The translations under genes and the position numbers were made by a program. Of a DNA stretch of 31,519 nt, positions 22,905 to 30,806 are shown piece after piece. This DNA is from Methanosarcinales archaeon. Its GTDB lineage: Archaea; Nanobdellota; Nanobdellia; Woesearchaeales; CG1-02-33-12. The stretch's first letter is position 1, and the number at the start of each line of letters is the position of its first letter. Location of the stretch: NCBI GenBank assembly GCA_017610505.1, contig JAFCBX010000001.1, positions 1 to 31,519 on the forward strand, given 5' to 3'. The notes under the pieces were generated by a model that did no database searches, had not been told where the DNA came from, and was given only the letters and a program-made list of their open reading frames with translations.

Positions 22905-24389
22905 TTACTTTAATACCTTCAGGCCAAGATTTTTTAGTGATTTTATGGTTTCTTCCTCTTTAGAATCCTGTGATATGCTTGAAATCAATGCAAGGTTTTT
23001 CTTAAGCCCTATGTTAGTTCCTTCAGGAGTTTCAACAGGGCATAGCCTTCCAAGATGAGTGCTGTGAAGCTCCCTTGCCTCAAAATTTTCCTGTGTTGCT
23101 GACAATGGACTCACAACCCTCTGTAAATGTGACATCATATCCAAGAAATTAAGTCGTTGTATCCTTTGACTTACACCCTTTCTTCCCCCAACCCAGTTAC
23201 CTGTTGCCATTGAGGAATAAATCCTTGATGTCAACAATTTCTCCCTTATAATCACTTTTATAGATGGGAACTTACCTCTTTTTACAATTCTTTGAAAATT
23301 ATACAAAAGGTCATTTATAAGAATATTCAGATTAACTCTTATCAGGTCTGCCAATAAGTCACCACTCATTTTAACTTTTTTATTCATATAGTGATCCTTA
23401 TCATCAACAGGAAGTTCTCTTCGTGAAACCTTTATAAATTTCTTTATTGCCTTACACAAATTATGGGCTTTTTGTAATCTATATTTTTCCTCAACACCTA
23501 TATGTGGTAAAAGATACTTATCTATAATTTCTTTTGTTCTCTCAATTCTTATATCCTTTGATTGTGTTATACCTGATTTTTTTGCTATATAATCAACTGC
23601 ATCTTCCCATGTTTTTATATCAACACATTCATACAAGTTGACAATCATTTCATCATAATTCTCTTCTGAGATAGCTCTCATTATTTCTTCATCTTTCATA
23701 AGACCAAGTGCTTTAATGATAATCACAACAGGTATCCTCTTAATCCTTGTAAAACTTAAGTATATTATCCCATTTTTCATTCTTTCAATTGTGTGAGGTA
23801 TTTTGAAAGACCCTCTTTCTGAGAAGAGTTTTCCAACATATTCACTTGGTCCTGTTGTTGTTTTTTCGACCAATAACCTGTTTGATGCTAAATCTTCTAT
23901 GTTAACAAGAACTTTCTCGCTTCCATTTATTATAAAATAACCACCAGGGTCATAAGGATCCTCTCCTTGCTCTATAAGGCCTTCCTTGTCTAGCTTGCCA
24001 AGATGGCAGTATTTTGATTTTAACATGATGGGAAGATTACCAATCTGCACCTTGACAGATTCTCTTTTTGTCCCATTAATATGTGCAGATACTTCAACAA
24101 ACATTGGGGCAGCATAGGTTATTTTCCTCAATCTTGCCTCTAAGGGAAATATATCCCTTTTTGAGCCATCTGCTTCAGTTATCTCTGGCTTTGTAATCCA
24201 TATCCTATCAAACCTTATTTTGTAAGTATCAACATTTGGTGGAATGATTGTCGGCTCTACCTCTTTGTTTTCATTAACTATTTTTTGCAGTTCAATATCC
24301 ACAAAATTATTAAAGGATTCAATATCAGATGCAATAATACTATACTCCTGGAAATATTTTTGTATTAATATTTTAGATGTTTTATCCAT
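22905..24389 (-). CDS. rpoB2: RNA polymerase subunit B'' (N-terminal part of the second subunit)
   Basis: The 494-residue subunit includes the protrusion and lobe and ends after the conserved HLGRLCPVETPEGTNIGLKKNLA segment (about 448-470), close to the known B''/B' split point. The RLNFLDMMSHLQRVVSPLSA segment corresponds to fork loop 2 near the downstream DNA. It starts inside the rpoH stop region (8-nt overlap), so the two are translated in a coupled way. Confidence 0.98.
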   Translation of the reverse strand: MDKTSKILIQKYFQEYSIIASDIESFNNFVDIELQKIVNENKEVEPTIIPPNVDTYKIRFDRIWITKPEITEADGSKRDIFPLEARLRKITYAAPMFVEVSAHINGTKRESVKVQIGNLPIMLKSKYCHLGKLDKEGLIEQGEDPYDPGGYFIINGSEKVLVNIEDLASNRLLVEKTTTGPSEYVGKLFSERGSFKIPHTIERMKNGIIYLSFTRIKRIPVVIIIKALGLMKDEEIMRAISEENYDEMIVNLYECVDIKTWEDAVDYIAKKSGITQSKDIRIERTKEIIDKYLLPHIGVEEKYRLQKAHNLCKAIKKFIKVSRRELPVDDKDHYMNKKVKMSGDLLADLIRVNLNILINDLLYNFQRIVKRGKFPSIKVIIREKLLTSRIYSSMATGNWVGGRKGVSQRIQRLNFLDMMSHLQRVVSPLSATQENFEARELHSTHLGRLCPVETPEGTNIGLKKNLALISSISQDSKEEETIKSLKNLGLKVLK

Positions 24390-24621
24390 TTATAACAACT
24401 CTATAATATATAGCTTTTCCTGCTGTTGGACTATCCCTCATAATTTTTATAACATCACCCTCTTTTGCATTTAATTTTTCAATTGCAGGGTCTGTTAATA
24501 ATATCTTTGGCAGGTCATTCAATGACAGGTTATATTTTTCAAGCAATTCCTGCATTTCTTTTTTAGTTAGTTTAGAATGTTCTGGGACAAGCATGTGCTT
24601 TCTGATATCTACATTTTTCAT
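24382..24621 (-). CDS. rpoH: RNA polymerase subunit H
   Basis: The 79-residue subunit is homologous to the C-terminal domain of eukaryotic RPB5. Family signs are HMLVPEHSKL near 9-18, LSLNDLPKILLTDPAIEKLNAKEGDVIKI, and SPTAGKAIYYRVV at the end. It opens the operon rpoH-B''-B'-A'-A''-L30e-nusA-S12. GAGGA lies 10 nt before the ATG. A TATA-like ATATAAAT sits only about 20 nt upstream, squeezed between the gene and tRNA-Lys; it is too close for the given start, so the operon may instead be read through from the tRNA promoter or another upstream site. Confidence 0.96.
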   Translation of the reverse strand: MKNVDIRKHMLVPEHSKLTKKEMQELLEKYNLSLNDLPKILLTDPAIEKLNAKEGDVIKIMRDSPTAGKAIYYRVVING

Positions 24622-24644
24622 TTAGTTTATCCTCATGATTTATA

Positions 24645-24735
24645 TGGGCCGGACGAGATTCGGACTCGCGACCACCTGATTACTTTCAACTAATTGTTAA
24701 AAGTCAGATGCTCTACCAGGCTGAGCTACCGGCCC
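24645..24735 (-). tRNA. tRNA-Lys (TTT) with a 17-nt intron
   Basis: Acceptor GGGCCGG pairs with CCGGCCC; discriminator A. The anticodon stem TCTGA/TCAGG closes CTTTTA plus A, anticodon TTT. The intron, 24681-24697, sits after position 37. It is a minimal bulge-helix-bulge: CTTT (32-35) pairs with AAAG, three-base bulges flank it, and the rest is a three-base-pair stem CAA/TTG with a four-base loop. The T-loop reads TCCGAAT, with C at position 55 where U is nearly universal. It lies between tRNA-Asp and rpoH on the same strand. Confidence 0.9.
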
Positions 24736-24772
24736 AAAGATGCAAAAACCAAATCAAATCTGATTTAAGCAA

Positions 24773-24865
24773 CGCCCTGGCCGGGATTTTCAGTGTTAAA
24801 TGCCTTTGAACCCGAGTCGAAGCCTCGACAGGGCTTCATGATAAGCCGAACTACACCACCAGGGC
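24773..24865 (-). tRNA. tRNA-Asp (GTC) with an 18-nt intron in the T-loop
   Basis: Acceptor GCCCTGG pairs with CCAGGGC; discriminator G. The D-arm GTGTAGTTCGGCTTATCAT and the loop CTGTCGA (anticodon GTC) identify aspartate. The T-stem TCGGG/CCCGG encloses TTCAAA, 18 extra bases (24787-24804), then T. Loop bases TTCA pair with TGAA (24789-24792) as in the tRNA-Ser and tRNA-Glu introns. The rest of the intron makes little helix. A TATA box (AATTTATACC) lies about 25 nt upstream; the unit probably includes tRNA-Lys 37 nt further on. Confidence 0.88.
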
Positions 24866-25087
24866 ATTATAGTTCTTGATAAAAGGTATAAATTCTTCTT
24901 AAATCTTAAAAAGCCATATTCGGCCTATAAAAGACTAAAGAAAGATTATACCATCATTAGTTTTTGTCTCTTTTTTTATTTATAAAGCTTTCGCAGAAAA
25001 TTGATTATTGCTTTGTTACTTATTAAGGGAAATCATAACAATTTATATTATTTTTGTTAATACCTATTTTATTAAAACAGTGAAGAA

Positions 25088-25294
25088 ATGAAAATAATGA
25101 TAACAGAAAGACCAGAAAACGAAAGAGACAGAGAAATAGTGAAGTGTTTGGGCATAATATGCCCGGCATGTAACAAAAAAGTTTACTTCAGGCTTTCTAT
25201 GCTGGATTACTGCTCCTCACTTTATTGTGCTTATTGCGGTAATCGCTTTGATGCAGATGAAATTATAAAGTCAGTAGAAAAAAGTTTAGTTTAG
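25088..25294 (+). CDS. Zinc-ribbon protein, 68 residues
   Basis: The small protein has two zinc knuckles, CPAC at 25-28 and CAYC at 47-50, spaced as in a zinc ribbon, with a further cysteine at 42. The first 20 residues are charged (TERPENERDREIVK) and the end is a short helix. Family not recognised; such proteins bind nucleic acid or protein. Promoter-like sequence (CAATTTATATTATT) lies about 45 nt upstream. Its last 4 bases overlap the converging membrane-protein gene. The 24866-25087 gap holds only these promoters. Confidence 0.7.
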   Translation: MKIMITERPENERDREIVKCLGIICPACNKKVYFRLSMLDYCSSLYCAYCGNRFDADEIIKSVEKSLV

Positions 25295-25734
25295 TCCTTG
25301 CTCATTCTGTTAACAAAGTAAATAATCAGGCCAAATAAGAATACTAAAAGTGCAAAGCCAATAACAGATCTTGATTCCATGTAATTAATTGTGGCAGTGA
25401 ATGCAGTTATCACAACGCCGAAGAACAATCCAAAGATAATACTCTTGTCAAGTTTTATCAGCATGACAAAAGCGGCAATAATGCTTATAATCATAATCAC
25501 AATAAACTTCCAGCCATCATATTTTGTTTTTTGCTTGTCGTAGTTTTCCTCGCATTCCCGCATATCCTGATTATATTCATCTCTTTGTGGTTCAGTCATG
25601 TTTTTATCAACAGGATAAAACTTGTAGCATGTGTTTCTCGGAGCCTCAGGGAAGAAAGTGTTCACGGCCATAAAGACCATGGGTATGTAAATTAAGCAAA
25701 TAGCAATTGCAAATACAATCTTTTTCCAGTCCAT
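25291..25734 (-). CDS. Membrane protein with four predicted helices
   Basis: The 147-residue protein has a hydrophobic segment at about 6-26, then a polar loop of about 45 residues with two cysteines near 36 and 61 (NTCYKF and RECEENY), which could form a disulfide outside the cell, and three more hydrophobic segments at about 75-93, 97-115 and 122-142, ending in NRMSKD. No family recognised. A TATA box (CTTTATATAC) 27 nt before the ATG suggests a leaderless message. Confidence 0.65.
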   Translation of the reverse strand: MDWKKIVFAIAICLIYIPMVFMAVNTFFPEAPRNTCYKFYPVDKNMTEPQRDEYNQDMRECEENYDKQKTKYDGWKFIVIMIISIIAAFVMLIKLDKSIIFGLFFGVVITAFTATINYMESRSVIGFALLVFLFGLIIYFVNRMSKD

Positions 25735-25814
25735 TCAAAGGCAAAGGATAATAGAGTATATAAAGGTTGTTGTTTGGGTTGTTTTTAGGGCGTTTTTGAA
25801 ACATAAGAAAAAAA

Positions 25815-25937
25815 TCCCCGCTGCCGGATTTGAACCAGCAACCTTTCGGTAACAGCTGTCTGCATTTCATCCATTCTCCTCTGAGATAGTCGGGCAGAAT
25901 CTACAGCCGAACGCTCTAGCCGTTGAGCTAAGCGGGG
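25815..25937 (-). tRNA. tRNA-Tyr (GTA) with a 50-nt intron
   Basis: Acceptor CCCCGCT pairs with AGCGGGG (C1-G72 as in archaeal tyrosine tRNA); discriminator A. The anticodon stem TTCGG/CCGAA closes CTGTAG plus A, anticodon GTA. The intron is 25851-25900, after position 37. The canonical central helix is not available at the predicted place. Instead ACAG, four bases further in, could pair with CTGT, leaving a six-base 3' bulge. A TATA box (GCTATATAAAT) lies about 30 nt upstream. Confidence 0.88.
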
Positions 25938-25995
25938 TTTAAAGAATAGAAAATTATTTTATTTATATAGCTTTTGTTTTTAAAACAAAAAGGAA

Positions 25996-27435
25996 TCAAA
26001 TAGAGAGGCTAACACTGTTTGAGTGTGTAATTACATCTTTTCCTTTTTCATTCTCGTATTTAATAACTGCAGGCGGTAACTTAAACTTCCCCAGGATACT
26101 AAGCTTTGACCTTACTTTGTATGTTATTATCCTTTCTTCATATTTTTCAAGAAAGTCTATATTCCATTTGATAAGGTTTCCTTTTCTTTCATGTGTTACT
26201 ATTTTTGTTGGCTTAAGTGTTCCTATCTGGAATTCCTTTTGTATGTCTGCAATGTTTGGAACATTATCTATTATTGCAACATTCTTGATTGGTCTTGCTG
26301 TCCTGTTCCTAACATTCATAATAACTTTCATTTCTGTTATTCCACCCTCTTTTGTACCGAGGACTACAGCCTGCTTTTTTACTATTACATCACTCCTAAA
26401 AATAGAGTATAATACCAATAAAACCAGTGTAATAGTTATAATTAAAACAAGCGGTCTGAAGTTTTTAATAATTATTATTTCTGTTTTTGCACCAGGCTTT
26501 AAGTCAGCATCCAATGCCCTGTATCTTTTTCCGTCCTCTTTCAAAACATATGTTTTTGGATTTGTTGACGTTACAATGTCCTCAAAGAATCCCATTTCTA
26601 TCTTTAAAGTCTCTTGTTTTCTTACATTCCCATCATTGGTGTAAGTTATCTTTTCCTCTGTTTTCAGGAATGATTTTTCTAATTCTGATGATTCTATAAT
26701 GTCTGAGTAACCTATTATTTCAATAGGCATGTTTTCTATTGTCCTAATGATCTCACCATTAACATAAAGATTTAATGTTAATGTATCTTTTTTTGGTGGC
26801 TCCATAGGATCAAATGAATATGTTACAATGATTGTTTTTTCTTCTAACGGACCAAGTGAGGTTGTTGTTTCTTTGTTTATAACAATGCTTGACAGCTTTA
26901 TTTTTATCTCTGTTATGTTAAGTTTATTTCTATTTTTCAAATCAATCATTATCCTAACAGTTTCTCTTGGATATATCTCCTCAGGAATACTGACCTTAGC
27001 TGTTACTGTTGGTGGGTATTCCCCTGCAAGCTTTCCTGATTTTAAATAAATTGGAGCATATATTTTTTCTGACAGGTTTGTTTTAAGTGATTTTACTATA
27101 ATTGGAATCCTATACAGGCTTGGTGGCATTTCAGAAACAGCCATTATCAAAACCCTTATTTTTTTGGTTTCACCTTTATTTATTGTTAAATAAGAATCCT
27201 TTGGCGGAATTATTTGTGTGCTCCACTTTGGATTAATGCCAAAACTTATCTTAAATCTGTCACTAAACTCCTGATTGTTTTTTATGGAAATATAGAATTC
27301 TGCTGGCTCCCTGTAAACTACATTATCCTTAACAGCTTCATAATCCACTGAAAACTCTGATAATGCAGAAGCAAATGATATAGTTAGCAAAGATACAACA
27401 ACTAACAAGAAAAATGCTTTTTTATGACAACCCAT
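25996..27435 (-). CDS. Exported membrane-anchored protein with immunoglobulin-like repeats
   Basis: The 479-residue protein begins with a signal peptide (about 1-24, KKAFFLLVVVSLLTISFASA). Residues 25-325 look like a series of beta-sandwich (NEW3/CARDB-like) domains, with phrases such as EFYISIKNNQEFSDRFKISF and PRETVRIMIDLKNRNKLNITEIKIKLSS. A transmembrane helix follows at about 329-346. The remaining 130 residues (about 347-479) look like another beta-sandwich resembling DUF11 (RPIKNVAIIDNVPNIADI...) and would lie in the cytoplasm. Function unknown; a surface or secretion role is plausible. A palindromic TATA box is upstream. Confidence 0.75.
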   Translation of the reverse strand: MGCHKKAFFLLVVVSLLTISFASALSEFSVDYEAVKDNVVYREPAEFYISIKNNQEFSDRFKISFGINPKWSTQIIPPKDSYLTINKGETKKIRVLIMAVSEMPPSLYRIPIIVKSLKTNLSEKIYAPIYLKSGKLAGEYPPTVTAKVSIPEEIYPRETVRIMIDLKNRNKLNITEIKIKLSSIVINKETTTSLGPLEEKTIIVTYSFDPMEPPKKDTLTLNLYVNGEIIRTIENMPIEIIGYSDIIESSELEKSFLKTEEKITYTNDGNVRKQETLKIEMGFFEDIVTSTNPKTYVLKEDGKRYRALDADLKPGAKTEIIIIKNFRPLVLIITITLVLLVLYSIFRSDVIVKKQAVVLGTKEGGITEMKVIMNVRNRTARPIKNVAIIDNVPNIADIQKEFQIGTLKPTKIVTHERKGNLIKWNIDFLEKYEERIITYKVRSKLSILGKFKLPPAVIKYENEKGKDVITHSNSVSLSI

Positions 27436-27463
27436 TCACTACCACCACTTATATTAAATAGGG

Positions 27464-27479
27464 CATTTATATATAAATG
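27464..27479 (-). promoter_or_regulatory. Palindromic TATA box of the exported protein gene
   Basis: CATTTATATATAAATG is a perfect 16-base palindrome centred about 36 nt before the ATG at 27435, which leaves a leader of about 10 nt containing GGTGG. Confidence 0.5.
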
Positions 27480-27538
27480 TTTCTAAATTGTGAAATTAGT
27501 ATATATAAACAAACCGGGTATGAGAGACTTCAATTACA

Positions 27539-27577
27539 ATGCAAGCTGGAATAATAGCCAAACTACACTACAGCCCC
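27539..27577 (-). tRNA. tRNA-like 5' half (acceptor, D-arm, half anticodon arm), no 3' half
   Basis: On the minus strand GGGGCTG is followed by TA, then a D-arm GTGTAGTTTGGCTATTAT much like the tRNA-Asp and tRNA-Glu genes here, then CCAGC and TTGCA. The D-arm keeps the A, G and GG conserved bases. No matching CAGCCCC, T-arm or GCTGG half follows. It could be a decayed tRNA or one half of a split tRNA. An anticodon of GCA would be read if U33 is the second T, but this is unsure. Confidence 0.4.
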
Positions 27578-27600
27578 TTAGTAACAATAAACACAAAAGA

Positions 27601-30069
27601 TTAAAAAACCTTACTGATATGCTCACTCTTGGTTACTCTTAATATACTATCAACAAAGCTTTCTATCTTGCTTTCATGGCTGACTATTATTATTTGTTTT
27701 GTATTTAACTGATCAAACACATCTTTCATCTTATCAAGCTGGTCTGTTGAAAATCCATCTGTCGGTTCATCCAAGATTATGAGATCCTTTGTTTTTATTC
27801 CTCCAATTAGGTCATTTATTACCCTGTTGAGGGCTAGCCTGTAAGCTAAGGCACATGATGTTCTCTCGCCACCGCTAAGATATTCAATGCTTGTCTCATA
27901 ATCATTCTGCTCTATTATAGGGGTAAACTCATCATCAAGTCTTACACTAATTGTCTCTTCCTCCATAAGAATGTTAAACCAGTTTTGGAAGAATTCATTA
28001 AATTCTTGGTAAACCCTTAACATAATCTGCCTTTCCATCATTGACATAAGCTTTATAAAATATTTATCAAGCCAGTTCTTCAGTTGTTTTAGATAGTTAA
28101 TCTTTTCCTTAATCCTTAATTTTTCGTTAATTTCTTTTTCCAGTCCTTCAATTGCTTTATTAATGCCCTCTGCTTCCTTGTCAAGCTGTGCTTTTTTTAT
28201 TGCTAAAAGGGTTTCATCTGAGATTGCTTTTTCAAGATTTTGTTTTAGTATTTTGTAGTTTTGCTCAATTCCTTCAAATCTCCTTACCTTTTCATCCAGT
28301 TCTATTTTCAAATTATTTATTTCTCCAACTCCTTTTTTTAATGATGCAATGTTCTTTAAAATCTCTTCCCTATTTTTATTTTTTTCATCCATAAGATTTA
28401 TTATGTTCTGCCTTTCATTTAACATAATATTTGATTTATGAATTTTTTTAAGTAAATTCTTTGATTCAGAAATCTTATTTTTTATTCTGTCTAAACCTTT
28501 TGAATTTATGATATCAAAATCTTTCTTAATCTTATCCTCTTCTAAACTCAACTTATTAAACAATTTTTGCTTTTCAACAATCTCTTTTCCTGCCTGCTCA
28601 AGCCCCTTTATTTCAATCTTTAATGCAATAATCTTTTTTTCTTTTTCTGCTGTGTTTTCCAGATCCAAATTCAAATTTTTAAGGTTATCTTTAAGTTCAT
28701 TTCTCCTTTTGTTTTCTTTTTTTAAATTTTCAGCATAATCTTTTATTTTTTTGTTTTCAATATCAGCAATATATTTTTTATGCTCGCCTGTTAATTCCTG
28801 TGAACATACTGGGCATTTGTTATTTTTTGAGATATTCTCTTTTATCTCTTCTGACTTTTTTCTATTAATATCATTTTCATTAATCATTAAATTTATTTTT
28901 TTAATCTCATCTTCTGTCTCAACAATTTTTTTCTTAATATATTCTTTTTTGCTGATATCATGCTGAAGCTGGTCAAACATATTTTTCTTTAGAATAAGGT
29001 TTTTTGACTCTTCTAGTTTTATTGATATTTCTTCTTGAAGTCCTTTTTTTCTTTTTTGCAATGAATTATTTTTTTCAGTCAGCTCAACCTTCTTCTGCAT
29101 TAAATAATTATATTCTTTCTCTTTCTTTATTATTAGTTTTTCCACTTCTGACTCATTTTCTTTTATTGGTTCTACCTCAAATTTCTCTATTTTTGTATTG
29201 AGTTTTTTTATGCTTGTATTTAAGACTTCTATACTTTCTTTATAATTCTGTACCAGCATAACCTTTTCTTTAAGCCTTATATCTGCTATTTCTTCTTTTT
29301 TCCTTAAATCGTTTAGTTCATTAATCCTTTTCTCTAGTTGGTTTATGCTTTGTTTTTTTTCCTTAACAATTGATTCTGCTGCCTTTACCTTTGGTTTCAG
29401 TTCATCTACTTTTGTTATCACATTTCTTAACTCATTTTCCCTTCCATTTTTCTGCATCTTTTTTTCTTCAAGATCAGCAATCATCCCATTAAATTCCTTT
29501 GTTTTCTCTTTTATTTCTCTTGTTATGATTTGACTGTTTTCCCTGATTCTTCTGTATTTATCAATCTGAAAAACCCTTCTTAGGGTATCTAGCCTATAAT
29601 CCTTACTATCTAATAATATTTGTTTCATCTCTTCTTGAGGCGTATAAACAGTATACCTGTAAATCAATGATTTTGTCTTTGTAACAAGTTCTTTGGGATA
29701 ACCCAAGAGGTCAAGAATTTTTGATTTAAGTTCGACAGCAGTGCCTTCTGTTTTTTTGTTGTTTATTATTATGAATCCAGAGTCCTGCCTTACATCGCCT
29801 CTTTGCCTTTTTAATGTCCTTTTTATTATTATGCTTTTATTATCAAGAGTGAAGTTCAGTTCAACAGAACCTTTGGTTTTGCTGTTTCTTAAAAGAGAAC
29901 TGCCAGACAAAGACCTCATTATACCAAAAAGTGCAAACTCTATTGCTAATAGTATTGTTGATTTTCCGCTGCCTATATTACCACTTAAAAGAACAGAGCC
30001 ATGTGGAAAATTTATGGTTTGGTTAAGATAGCTTCTTATGTTCTCAAGCTTCACATATCTTATTATCAT
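27601..30069 (-). CDS. rad50: Rad50-type SMC ATPase
   Basis: The 822-residue ATPase of double-strand break repair has the expected order of parts. The Walker A motif GNIGSGKS is at 30-37 and the Q-loop near 145. Two long coiled-coil arms (about 180-415 and 430-690) enclose the zinc hook CPVC at 419-422. The ABC signature LSGGE is at 731-735 and Walker B LIILDEPTDGF at about 763-773. Rad50 works with the nuclease Mre11, which is not in the window. The TATA-like TTAAATATAAAA about 27 nt upstream suggests a leaderless message. Confidence 0.95.
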   Translation of the reverse strand: MIIRYVKLENIRSYLNQTINFPHGSVLLSGNIGSGKSTILLAIEFALFGIMRSLSGSSLLRNSKTKGSVELNFTLDNKSIIIKRTLKRQRGDVRQDSGFIIINNKKTEGTAVELKSKILDLLGYPKELVTKTKSLIYRYTVYTPQEEMKQILLDSKDYRLDTLRRVFQIDKYRRIRENSQIITREIKEKTKEFNGMIADLEEKKMQKNGRENELRNVITKVDELKPKVKAAESIVKEKKQSINQLEKRINELNDLRKKEEIADIRLKEKVMLVQNYKESIEVLNTSIKKLNTKIEKFEVEPIKENESEVEKLIIKKEKEYNYLMQKKVELTEKNNSLQKRKKGLQEEISIKLEESKNLILKKNMFDQLQHDISKKEYIKKKIVETEDEIKKINLMINENDINRKKSEEIKENISKNNKCPVCSQELTGEHKKYIADIENKKIKDYAENLKKENKRRNELKDNLKNLNLDLENTAEKEKKIIALKIEIKGLEQAGKEIVEKQKLFNKLSLEEDKIKKDFDIINSKGLDRIKNKISESKNLLKKIHKSNIMLNERQNIINLMDEKNKNREEILKNIASLKKGVGEINNLKIELDEKVRRFEGIEQNYKILKQNLEKAISDETLLAIKKAQLDKEAEGINKAIEGLEKEINEKLRIKEKINYLKQLKNWLDKYFIKLMSMMERQIMLRVYQEFNEFFQNWFNILMEEETISVRLDDEFTPIIEQNDYETSIEYLSGGERTSCALAYRLALNRVINDLIGGIKTKDLIILDEPTDGFSTDQLDKMKDVFDQLNTKQIIIVSHESKIESFVDSILRVTKSEHISKVF

Positions 30070-30186
30070 ACAAATAAAAAATATTTCCCAAGTTTTTATA
30101 TTTAATCAAACTAAAAACCATATATTATAAAAATTACTACTATCAAATAGAAAAATATTTAAGTAAATGATATTATTTATTGAAGA

Positions 30187-30504
30187 ATGGAGAAATATAA
30201 AGGTATTTTAAATACAGAACTATATCAATTTGTCTGTTGTCCATATAAAAAATACATGGAATATGCCAATAATTTAACTGAGGAAAACAAAGAAGAATGT
30301 TGGAAGATATATAATTCCCTTAAAGAAATTAGTCCAGGGCTCTTAGATAGAGAAAATATTGTTCAAAAAATTGAGGAAATCCAGAAAAATCAGAAATTTG
30401 ATTTAAACATAAAAAAGAAGAACAAATATCATTCAATAGATGTTCAAATTCAGGGCTTGGATATGGAGCTTGCGCATTTTGAGGCTGTTGACTTAACTAA
30501 ATAA
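30187..30504 (+). CDS. Hypothetical protein, 105 residues
   Basis: I do not recognise a family. It is soluble, lysine- and glutamate-rich, with a paired cysteine at about 17-18 (QFVCCPYKKYMEY) and another near 38. No signal peptide. A TATA box (ATATTTAAG) lies about 28 nt before the ATG, so the message may be leaderless. The stop codon overlaps the Shine-Dalgarno sequence of the next gene, so the two genes are one operon. Confidence 0.65.
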   Translation: MEKYKGILNTELYQFVCCPYKKYMEYANNLTEENKEECWKIYNSLKEISPGLLDRENIVQKIEEIQKNQKFDLNIKKKNKYHSIDVQIQGLDMELAHFEAVDLTK

Positions 30505-30515
30505 GGGAAGAAAAA

Positions 30516-30746
30516 ATGCTTACAAAAAAAATAGAAGAAATATTAAGCGGAGAAATTATAGATATAAAAGATGGTGGAAATTGTACCCATATCCTAGTTA
30601 AGGTTTCTGAAGATGAATCACTAGTGGTTCATTACAATGGATATAACCCATTGTTGAACAAAGAAATAATTGGGAATGACATTATCTGCACAAAAAATGA
30701 TAAATTATACGTTGGAAATAATAATCAATACATTAAGATAAACTAA
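30516..30746 (+). CDS. Hypothetical protein, 76 residues
   Basis: No family recognised. The sequence reads as a small beta-rich domain (GEIIDIKDGGNCTHILVKVSEDESLVVHYNGYNPLL), with one cysteine near 23 and another near 58. The Shine-Dalgarno AAGGGAAG overlaps the end of the upstream gene, so the genes are co-translated. T-rich sequence follows the stop. Confidence 0.6.
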   Translation: MLTKKIEEILSGEIIDIKDGGNCTHILVKVSEDESLVVHYNGYNPLLNKEIIGNDIICTKNDKLYVGNNNQYIKIN

Positions 30747-30806
30747 CTTAAAAAATATTTTTTCTAAACACAAATTTTTTAAATAAGTTGCTTTATAATC
30801 ATATTA

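Noticed and set aside
28188..29533. Several plus-strand frames opposite rad50
   Set aside because: They are hydrophobic shadows of the lysine- and glutamate-rich coiled coil read in reverse.
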